A DNA stretch of 64,000 bases from SXOA01 sp046153945 (GTDB lineage: Bacteria; Planctomycetota; Planctomycetia; Pirellulales; Pirellulaceae), in the NCBI GenBank assembly GCA_046153945.1, contig JBJXFF010000153.1:1-64000 (forward strand). Direction: 5' to 3'. Numbering within the stretch: position 1 is the stretch's first letter; every line of letters begins with the position of its first letter. The notes below the pieces were generated by a model, which was not told the origin of the DNA, made no database searches, and worked only from the letters and a program-made list of their open reading frames with translations. Shown here one piece after another: positions 54,135 to 62,577 of this stretch. The translations under genes were made by a program, and so were the position numbers.

Positions 54135-54222
54135 GGAATGTCTCCTGAGTTACCCATATAAGTCGGCTTTGGCAAGCCATTATCGTACACCATCGAATAG
54201 GCCGGTTAACAGTCCGAGTTTT

Positions 54223-54243
54223 GGGCAGGCTGGAGGCCTGCCC
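54223..54243. repeat. Hairpin repeat GGGCAGGC downstream of fumC
   Basis: An 8 bp perfect stem (GGGCAGGC/GCCTGCCC) with a five-base loop, four bases past the fumC stop codon. It lacks a T-run; a palindromic repeat is more likely than a terminator. Confidence 0.7.
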
Positions 54244-54246
54244 CAC

Positions 54247-55668
<1,422 letters not shown>

Positions 55669-55708
55669 GGGGGCTAGGGGCTGGGGACTTGGGGTTGGGG
55701 AAGAAAGG
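55669..55708 (-). repeat. C-rich repeat, copy C, at fumC start
   Basis: On the minus strand it begins CTTCCCCAACCCCAAG and runs straight into the fumC ATG at 55668. It is related to copies A and B; the complementary strand has several G-runs. Confidence 0.7.
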
Positions 55709-55792
55709 CATAAATAAGTCGATGCCAAAATCATACCGGGAAGAGGGGCTGGCTTCCAAGGTGCGGTTGCCGGCAGAGTTTGAGAGGCTCAC

Positions 55793-55875
55793 ACAGAGGC
55801 ACGAAGGCACAGAGGGCGGGAGAAAAGTAGGAGAAGACAATTAAACTCCACCTCTGTGCCTTCGTGCCTCTGTGC
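55793..55875. repeat. 24 bp perfect inverted repeat (CACAGAGGCACGAAGG class)
   Basis: The arms 55793-55816 and 55852-55875 are perfect 24 bp complements around a 35-base loop, made of CACAGAGG and CACGAAGG units. This element class is scattered in intergenic DNA of many planctomycetes and verrucomicrobia. Here it lies in the divergent gap between fumC and the ABC exporter. Confidence 0.85.
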
Positions 55876-55957
55876 GAGATTCTTTCCGCCGCTCTTCCTT
55901 GCCGTTTTTCGCACTCCCGCGTAAAACTGGTTATCGCTTCCGCCCGCCGAGCTGCCG

Positions 55958-57844
55958 ATGTCTGCTGTAAATTCCGCCGTAACAACTAATGACGACGCTA
56001 CCGCGGCGAAGGCAACTCCCGCGGTCAAGAAGCTTTCCATCACGTCGCGCCGGCAGGACGACGATCGCGAGCCGGATAAAGCCCCGCTCGACCTCAAGCT
56101 GATTACGCGGCTAGTTGGGTATATGCGGCCGTATGCGGCGAAGCGGAACGTGCTGTTTTTGTGCGTACTGCTGCGGGGGATTCAGTTGCCGCTGATTGGC
56201 TGGTCGATTGGAGCCGTAATTCGCGGGCCGATCAAAAATCATGCGAGCCTGACTCACCCGATCGAAACGATTGGGCTCTGTGCGCTCGGAGTCTTGGTGC
56301 TCACGGGTTTTACCAATCTTGTGCTCCATTTCCGCCAGCGGCTGGCGCTGGAATTGGGGGAGGCTGTTCTGCACGATCTCCGCCGGGAGATTTTCGCCCA
56401 TTTGCAGGCGACGCCGATGAGCTTTTACAACAAAACCAAAATCGGCCGCATCATCAGCCGCGTGACGAGCGATTGCGAAGCTCTTCGCATCGGCGTGCAG
56501 GACGTGCTGTTCGTCACGCTGGTCGGCGGGATTCAGATGACCGTGTCGGCACTCATCATGCTCTATTACGACTGGGCTTTGTTCAGCATCGTCGTGGCAC
56601 TCGGCCCCATTCTCTATTTTCTCAATCTCTATTTCCGCGGCCGGCTCTCCACCGCCTATCGCACCATGCAGGAGGGCTTCAGCCGCCTGACATCCACCTT
56701 GGCGGAGTCGATCAACGGCGTGCGGCTTACGCAGGCCTTTGTGCGGGAAGAGACCAATTCCAAGCTTTTCAAAGACTTACTGGACTGGCACGGCCAGAAT
56801 GTTGTGCGGGCGGTCCGGGTGGAAGGAATGCTGCTGCCGCTGCTGGAAACGACGAGCCAGTCGTTCATCGTGGCCTTGATTCTGGTTGGGGGCTATCGCG
56901 TCCTCGCGCCGGGAATCCAGATGTCGCCGGACAACCTGATTACGTTTTTCTTCCTCGCCAATATTTTTTTCAGCCCGATTCAAATTCTCGGCAACCAATA
57001 CAACCAGGCTCTCACGGCAATGGCCGGAGCGGAACGCGTTTTCGCTCTGCTTGACCAGCCGCCCGAGTGGCAAGATGCCCCTGATGCCGTTGCCTTGCCG
57101 CCGATCGCAGGCCGGGTGGAACTGAAAAACGTCACCTTCGGCTACGATGCCAACCGCCCCGTGCTGCACGATGTTTCGCTGCTTGCCGAGCCCGGCCAGA
57201 GCATCGCCCTCGTCGGCCGGACCGGCAGCGGCAAGTCGTCGATCATTAACCTCATCACTCGCTTCTACCTGCCGCAGAGCGGCGCGGTCCTCATCGACGG
57301 CTACGACACGCGGCAAATCACGGGGGATTCGCTCCATCATCAGATGGGGCTCGTGCTGCAACAGAATTTTCTCTTCACCGGGACAATCCTGGAAAACATT
57401 CGCGTCGGCCGGCCCGATGCGACCGATGAAGAAGCGATTCAATCGGCAAAGGACCTCGATTGCCTCGACCTGCTGCAATCGCTGCCGCAGGGGCTGCAAA
57501 CGCAGGTCGGCGAGCGCGGGGCCCAACTCAGCCTCGGCCAGCGGCAGCTTGTCTGCTTTTGCCGGGCCATGCTCGCCCGTCCGCGGATCGTCATCCTGGA
57601 CGAAGCGACCAGCAGCGTGGACACGCTCACCGAAGTCCGCATCCAGCGAGCCCTCGCCAAACTCCTTGCCGGCCGCACCAGCTTCATCGTCGCCCACCGG
57701 CTCTCCACCATCCGCCACGCCAACCAGGTCCTCGTCCTGGAAGACGGCCGCATCCTCGAACGGGGCACCCACGAAGAACTGATCACCCACGGCGGCATCT
57801 ACGCCTCCCTCGTCCGCCAATTCATCCGCGGCAGCGCGGCCTAA
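55958..57844 (+). CDS. ABC exporter, fused permease and ATPase (MsbA-like)
   Basis: A 628-residue half-transporter. After about 60 residues of cytosolic sequence, six membrane helices form the permease domain to about residue 340. The ATPase part has GRTGSGKS (near 420), LSLGQRQ (near 525) and VILDEATS (near 545) with HRLS further on. It exports lipids, peptides or drugs after dimerising; the substrate is not predictable. It begins MSAVNSAVTTNDDATAA. Confidence 0.94.
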   Translation: MSAVNSAVTTNDDATAAKATPAVKKLSITSRRQDDDREPDKAPLDLKLITRLVGYMRPYAAKRNVLFLCVLLRGIQLPLIGWSIGAVIRGPIKNHASLTHPIETIGLCALGVLVLTGFTNLVLHFRQRLALELGEAVLHDLRREIFAHLQATPMSFYNKTKIGRIISRVTSDCEALRIGVQDVLFVTLVGGIQMTVSALIMLYYDWALFSIVVALGPILYFLNLYFRGRLSTAYRTMQEGFSRLTSTLAESINGVRLTQAFVREETNSKLFKDLLDWHGQNVVRAVRVEGMLLPLLETTSQSFIVALILVGGYRVLAPGIQMSPDNLITFFFLANIFFSPIQILGNQYNQALTAMAGAERVFALLDQPPEWQDAPDAVALPPIAGRVELKNVTFGYDANRPVLHDVSLLAEPGQSIALVGRTGSGKSSIINLITRFYLPQSGAVLIDGYDTRQITGDSLHHQMGLVLQQNFLFTGTILENIRVGRPDATDEEAIQSAKDLDCLDLLQSLPQGLQTQVGERGAQLSLGQRQLVCFCRAMLARPRIVILDEATSSVDTLTEVRIQRALAKLLAGRTSFIVAHRLSTIRHANQVLVLEDGRILERGTHEELITHGGIYASLVRQFIRGSAA

Positions 57845-57845
57845 T

Positions 57846-57968
57846 GGGGTCGAGAGGTGTTTTCGCACCCTCAGCCTGTGAACTGCCGAGAATGCTCGCT
57901 GCGAAAACTCCTCCTGACCCCGTCCGCATAGCCAGCCAACAGTCACGGGGTCAGAAAAGGTTTTCGCC
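57846..57968. repeat. GGGGTC...TTTTCGC repeat, three copies
   Basis: Copy 1 at 57846-57867 and copy 3 at 57947-57968 are direct, copy 2 at 57900-57921 is inverted, forming an imperfect palindrome with copy 1. All share GGGGTC and TTTTCGC. The cluster lies between the ABC exporter and the FGGY kinase gene. Confidence 0.75.
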
Positions 57969-58037
57969 GCTGCCATGATGCCGCTATCATGTCAATCCAC
58001 GGCGAAAGCCATTCCCGACCCCTTTGCTCCTTGCACC

Positions 58038-59372
58038 ATGCACTTCCTCGCCCTCGACATCGGCTCTTCCTTCATCAAAGGCGCGGTCCTGGATGCCGAA
58101 AAGCTGACGATTGAGCACGTCACGCGGGTGCCGTTCCCCGAGCCGATTGCCGGGCTGCCGCCGGGGTATTTTGAGGTTGATCCGGGGCTAGTGATGGGAG
58201 CAGTTAAGAAAGTGCTCGAAAATCTGCTCGTTCAAGCACCAACGGCAGCGGGCGTCCAGTTTTCCAGTCAGATGGGTGGCGTCATCGTGGTCGACTCGAG
58301 CGGCAAGCCTTTGACGAATTACATTTCGTGGCGCGATCAGCGAACGACCGAACAATCGGCTCGCGGTGAGTCTTATCTCGCAGGGATTCGAGACTGGCTT
58401 GGCGAGGACGGGCTCCTGAATATGGGGAGCGAACTCAGAGCGGGATCGCCACTGGCAATCCTGCACTGGCTGCAGAACCAAGGCCGATTGGAGCCAGAAG
58501 GCATGGCTTTATCGCTCGGAGATTTTGTGCTGGCAGAACTCTGCAATGCCAAGGTTTCCATCGTCGATCGCACTCTGGCGCTTGGCCTATTAAACCTGCC
58601 AAGAAACGACTGGCATTACTACGCCTGGGCGTCCTTCGGTTTGGATGACCTGAATTGGCCGAATCTCGGGAACGCCTGGAATGTTGCCGGGAACTGGAAA
58701 GTCAACGGACGCGAGATTCCCTGTTATCCCCCCATCGGCGACCACCAAGCGGCGCTCGCGGGCGCACTAATTCAGAGTGGCGAGTTATCCCTGAATATCT
58801 CCACCGGTTCGCAAATCAGTCTCCTGACAGACGAGTTCGTGCCTGGAAATTTCCAGTCGCGGCCTTACCTCGACGGTCGCTTTCTGAATACGATCACGCA
58901 CCTCCCCGCAGGGCGTTCGTTGGATGTGCTCGTCAATCTCGTCGGGAAGTCCTGGTCCGAAATCGCCGCAGCCGCCGAAGGCGCCTCCGATACCTATCTC
59001 GCTGCCAATCTCACCTTCTTCGAAGGCCCTCTCGGCAGCCGGGGGAGCATTTCGAACATCACAACGGAGAATCTGTCGGTCGGAACGCTCTTCCGGGCCG
59101 CCTTCCGCAACATGGCGGAGAACTACGCGACTTGCGCCGCTCGATTATCACCGGAAAAGAACTGGAACCGCATCGTTTTCTCTGGCGGTCTCGCGCAAAA
59201 GCTGCCGCTCTTGCGGCAGTTTATTCTGGAAAAACTCCCCGGCGAGTCGCGGCTTTGCTCGTCGGCGGAAGATACGCTGCTCGGTTTGCTCGTCATCAGT
59301 CAGGTCATCAGCGGCCGGGCGAAGAACCTGCGGGAAGCAAGCAGGCTCGTTTCTGCCGCGCAGAGAGGCTAG
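58038..59372 (+). CDS. FGGY-family carbohydrate kinase
   Basis: A 444-residue sugar or polyol kinase of the FGGY family. The start is ATG at 58038, giving MHFLALDIGSSFIKGAV, the phosphate-1 region. GDHQAALAGA and STGSQISLL match later ATP-binding motifs. Known substrates include xylulose, fuculose, erythritol and sedoheptulose; none can be chosen. Stop is at 59372, then a GAGTACGAG-type palindrome, then the transporter gene. Operon with the following genes is plausible. Confidence 0.9.
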   Translation: MHFLALDIGSSFIKGAVLDAEKLTIEHVTRVPFPEPIAGLPPGYFEVDPGLVMGAVKKVLENLLVQAPTAAGVQFSSQMGGVIVVDSSGKPLTNYISWRDQRTTEQSARGESYLAGIRDWLGEDGLLNMGSELRAGSPLAILHWLQNQGRLEPEGMALSLGDFVLAELCNAKVSIVDRTLALGLLNLPRNDWHYYAWASFGLDDLNWPNLGNAWNVAGNWKVNGREIPCYPPIGDHQAALAGALIQSGELSLNISTGSQISLLTDEFVPGNFQSRPYLDGRFLNTITHLPAGRSLDVLVNLVGKSWSEIAAAAEGASDTYLAANLTFFEGPLGSRGSISNITTENLSVGTLFRAAFRNMAENYATCAARLSPEKNWNRIVFSGGLAQKLPLLRQFILEKLPGESRLCSSAEDTLLGLLVISQVISGRAKNLREASRLVSAAQRG

Positions 59373-59389
59373 ACTTCAATTCAACTGCG

Positions 59390-59485
59390 GAAGAGAAGAG
59401 GAGTACGAGCGGGAGCAGGAGTACGAGTAGGATCGCCAGCAAAATCGTACTCATACTCCTGCTCTTGCTCCTACTCGTCCTCTCC
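59390..59485. repeat. GAGTACGAG-type imperfect palindrome
   Basis: The left arm (59390-59427) and right arm (59450-59485) are imperfect complements made of GAGTACGAG/GAGCAGGAG units. It lies in the kinase-transporter gap just before the transporter gene. Confidence 0.75.
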
Positions 59486-59509
59486 CCCTCTCCTCCTCTC
59501 CCAAAACCC

Positions 59510-61240
59510 ATGTCCTCTCCCGACCAATACCTCCCCCCCTGGGGCCAGGAGGAACTCCCTGAGCCTGCGCCGCTTTCGTGGCGGAATTGGGCAGGGTTTA
59601 TTGGTCCGGGCATCGTGATGATGGGGATTCAGATCGGCGGTGGCGAATGGCTCTTCGGTCCGATCATCACGGCCCAGTATGGCGGCGGGCTGATGTGGAT
59701 CGCCACCATCGCCATCGTCCTGCAAGTCTTTTACAACATCGAATGCGGCCGCTACGCCCTCTACTGTGGCGAACCCGTCATGACCGGCTTCATGCGGGTC
59801 AGCCCCGGGCCGAAGTTCTGGGTCGGCCTGATCATGCTGATGAGCCTGTCGGCGTTCATTCCTGGATTGTCATCTCAATCGGCTGTTGTCATCGCATCAC
59901 TCATTCGCAACCGGCCACCAACCGCGATGCCTCGAAAACTCGACGAAACAAAGAGAGGGGATATTTCTCCGGAAGAAAGGGCGTCGCGAAAGCAACAGGA
60001 GAAACAGGCCCAGGAAGACAAGTCCCTCGTGACGACGCTCTCCTTCATCCTCATGATCGCCGTGATCCTCCCCGTGCTTATCGGCGGCAAGGTCTACAAC
60101 ATGTTGCAGGCGGTGATGACGGCCAAAGTGGTCATTGTCCTTTCCTTTTGCCTCATCATGGGATTGTTCTTCGTTCACTGGACCCACTGGCTCAACGTCT
60201 TCAGCGGTTTTCTGAAGTTCGGCGTACTCCCAGTGAACTTGGACGGAAAGGAAGTACCGCTCAACGTGCTGAAATACCGCTGGGACTTTGGCGAGTGGCC
60301 GGTTGTTTCATTCACGAATATTGCCACCATTGGTGCGTTTGCGGGCTATGCCGGCGGTGGAGGAATGGCCAATTCGACCTACAGCAACTACTGCCGCGAC
60401 AAGGGCTGGGGAATGGGGAAATTGGTGGGAGCCATTCCCAGTGCTGTTGGCGGACGGCATATCACGCTCAGCCATGTCGGCAAGGTCTTCCCCCTAACCA
60501 ACGGCAATCTCCGCCGCTGGAGCGGCTGGTGGAAGTACATCATGCTCGATCAACTGCTGATCTGGGGACCGGGGTGCTTCATGGGAATGGCTTTGCCCGC
60601 GCTCCTGTCGCTGCAGTTTGCACCGCACTCTCCCATCTACGCTCGCGTTGTCGCCAAAGAGGCCGATCAGCCGCAGGCGGTCCTGACGGCAGACGGGATC
60701 CGGCATTCCCCGCAGTTCGCTCTGAAAGAGGGGAAGAAAGGGGAGCCGCCCGTTGCAGCTTCCTGGTCTCAGGGGCTCTGGACACTGGCTTTGCTCGTCG
60801 GCCTGGCCGTCTTCCTCCCCAGCCAGATGTCCGTCGTCGAGGACTTTAGCCGGCGGTGGACGGATACCATCTGGTCATCCAATGAGACGGTGCAAAAGAA
60901 GTTGAAAGCGAACCAGGTCAAGTACATCTATTACTCGCTGCTTACTTTTTTTGTGCTGGCCACGATGCTGGTGTGGGTGCTGTTCACGTACCTCGACCGG
61001 TTCGGCAGCCCGCAGAACACGATGGTCGCCGTCATCGCCAATTTCAATAATCTGGCCATCGGGATCACGTCGCTGATGATCCTCCGGATCAACCGCAGTC
61101 TCCTGCCGCCGCAACTCCAGCCCAGGTGGTATCATCAAGCGGGTATTTTTTGTTGCGGAGTGTTTTACATCGGGTTATTTTTCCTGGTGATTATTGCGAA
61201 ATTCGGGCCGGTGGTGCAAAAGCTCATTAACCCCACATAG
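59510..61240 (+). CDS. Nramp-like membrane transporter without canonical metal ligands
   Basis: A 576-residue membrane protein of about eleven or twelve helices. The ATG at 59510 starts MSSPDQYLPPWGQEELP; the longer frame upstream runs antisense-like through the kinase gene. The fold resembles Nramp: the first helix is GPGIVMMGIQIGGGEW where DPGN is expected, and the sixth has GGGGMANSTYSNY where MPH is expected. The substrate is therefore unlikely to be classic Mn2+ or Fe2+. It sits between the FGGY kinase and the SDR genes, which would suit an organic or ionic substrate of that pathway. Confidence 0.82.
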   Translation: MSSPDQYLPPWGQEELPEPAPLSWRNWAGFIGPGIVMMGIQIGGGEWLFGPIITAQYGGGLMWIATIAIVLQVFYNIECGRYALYCGEPVMTGFMRVSPGPKFWVGLIMLMSLSAFIPGLSSQSAVVIASLIRNRPPTAMPRKLDETKRGDISPEERASRKQQEKQAQEDKSLVTTLSFILMIAVILPVLIGGKVYNMLQAVMTAKVVIVLSFCLIMGLFFVHWTHWLNVFSGFLKFGVLPVNLDGKEVPLNVLKYRWDFGEWPVVSFTNIATIGAFAGYAGGGGMANSTYSNYCRDKGWGMGKLVGAIPSAVGGRHITLSHVGKVFPLTNGNLRRWSGWWKYIMLDQLLIWGPGCFMGMALPALLSLQFAPHSPIYARVVAKEADQPQAVLTADGIRHSPQFALKEGKKGEPPVAASWSQGLWTLALLVGLAVFLPSQMSVVEDFSRRWTDTIWSSNETVQKKLKANQVKYIYYSLLTFFVLATMLVWVLFTYLDRFGSPQNTMVAVIANFNNLAIGITSLMILRINRSLLPPQLQPRWYHQAGIFCCGVFYIGLFFLVIIAKFGPVVQKLINPT

Positions 61241-61253
61241 TGGAAGGGGGATC

Positions 61254-61388
61254 GGCAAAATGATGGAAGGCAAAATAATAGGAGAAGAAACTGAAACCGG
61301 CTGAAAACTGCAACGCCGGACTATTTGACGGAAACCTCTCCCCTCCTCGATTTTCTGCCTTTATCATTTTGCCTTCCATCATTTTGCC
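61254..61388. repeat. GGCAAAATGATGG-type inverted repeat
   Basis: The arms 61254-61280 and 61362-61388 match as complements at 26 of 27 positions, built from GGCAAAATGATGGAAGG units. It lies in the transporter-SDR gap. This repeat type is spread in several planctomycete and cyanobacterial genomes. Confidence 0.85.
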
Positions 61389-61423
61389 AAACTCCCCTAC
61401 CTTTTGACTCTCCCTACAGACCA

Positions 61424-62224
61424 ATGATTTCGACGAATCTGTTTGACCTCACGGGCAAAGTCGCCCTCGTTTCTGGAGCGGCCCAAGGCATGGGCCGCTC
61501 CATGTCGATCGCCCTGGCCCAGCATGGTGCCGACTTGCTGCTGGCGGACCTCAATGAAGAGGCCGCGGCCAAGACTGCTGCGGAGATCAAGGCGCTGGGC
61601 CGCAAGGCGGTTGCCGTCCGCTGCAATGTTTCAGACCCGGCCGAGATTCGCCCGATGTTCGCCACGCTCGATAAGGAATTCGGGCGGATCGATTTTCTGG
61701 CGAACGTGGCTGGAGAAGGAATTTTGGGGAAGCCGGAGGACATTTCGCTGGAGGACGTCGAGAACTGCTGGCGAAACCTCGTCTTCGGCCGGTTCTGCAT
61801 GTGCCAGGAAGCGGGCCGCCGGATGCTGAAGCAGCAGAGCGGCAGCATCGTCAACATCGGCTCCCTGGCCAGCATCACCGCCCTCGGCCGCAGCCACATC
61901 GCCTACAGCATGGCGATGGGTGCCGTCGCCCAGATGACCCGCGAACTTTCCACCGAATGGGCGGTGCACGGGGTGCGGGTGAACGCCATCCTCTGTGCCC
62001 AGGTCACCAACCCGAGCCTGGAAAAACGGATGGCCGTGGAGCCCGGCCTCAAAGACAAATTCCTCTCCGGCATACCTCGCGGCCGGATGGGAAAGCCCGA
62101 AGACATTCAGGGGCTCGCCGTCTTCCTCGCCAGCGACAGCAGCACCTGGGTGACCGGGGCGCTCATTCCCATGGATGGCGGCAATCTGGCGATGAACGCG
62201 GGAGGAACGCGGCGGTACCTGTAG
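61424..62224 (+). CDS. Short-chain dehydrogenase family protein with altered catalytic Lys
   Basis: A 266-residue SDR. The start is ATG at 61424 (MISTNLFDLTGKVALVSGAA). SGAAQGMG at 17-24 stands for TGxxxGxG and binds NAD(P); ANVAG at 93-97 is the structural motif. S147 and Y161 fit the catalytic pair. The Lys of YxxxK is replaced: the sequence is YSMAM, with Met at 165. Proteins of this type otherwise oxidise or reduce alcohols. Without the Lys, activity may be low, altered or lost. It probably belongs to the kinase and transporter group. Confidence 0.88.
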   Translation: MISTNLFDLTGKVALVSGAAQGMGRSMSIALAQHGADLLLADLNEEAAAKTAAEIKALGRKAVAVRCNVSDPAEIRPMFATLDKEFGRIDFLANVAGEGILGKPEDISLEDVENCWRNLVFGRFCMCQEAGRRMLKQQSGSIVNIGSLASITALGRSHIAYSMAMGAVAQMTRELSTEWAVHGVRVNAILCAQVTNPSLEKRMAVEPGLKDKFLSGIPRGRMGKPEDIQGLAVFLASDSSTWVTGALIPMDGGNLAMNAGGTRRYL

Positions 62225-62575
62225 CACAATCGGCGCAACCTGCGGCGTCCAAACGAGTTATGTATCGGAAACTATTTTCGATAAAATTGGAAATTTGTAG
62301 TCGCAAGATATTGACTGTGTCACTGATAGTTGTCTACGAATAGATGATGGAGACTGATTATTTAGGCCGCGATGCGATCGAATGTCGCCGCTATGCCACC
62401 TAGAAATCCGAGAGTAACACAACCGGAATTGGACCGCTGGAAGCGTGACAAGTTCTGGCAGTAAAACGTGAATAAGAAAGTGCCATTTATGCCTGCAGTG
62501 AGTAAGACTTACGTCAATCATGAATAGTGCATCCGATTGGCAAGTAAGCAGTTGCGGCAAGGGAGATTGACGTAA
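62225..62575. other. AT-richer gap upstream of the E1 gene
   Basis: 351 bp. A 13 bp perfect inverted repeat (ACTTACGTCAATC at 62507-62519 and its complement at 62565-62577) has a 45-base loop and its right arm overlaps the E1 start. GTGAATAAGAAA occurs at 62468 and again at 62603, the second inside the E1 gene. No ORF was supported. Confidence 0.6.
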
Positions 62576-62577
62576 GT
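62507..62577. promoter_or_regulatory. 13 bp inverted repeat at the E1 start
   Basis: Arms 62507-62519 and 62565-62577, perfect, loop of 45 bases. It could be an operator pair or a leader stem that hides the ribosome site (GGGAG at 62561-62565) and GTG at 62576. Confidence 0.45.

Noticed and set aside
58655..59509. A long N-terminal extension of the Nramp-like gene
   Set aside because: Out-of-frame reading of the FGGY kinase gene; the transporter starts at 59510.
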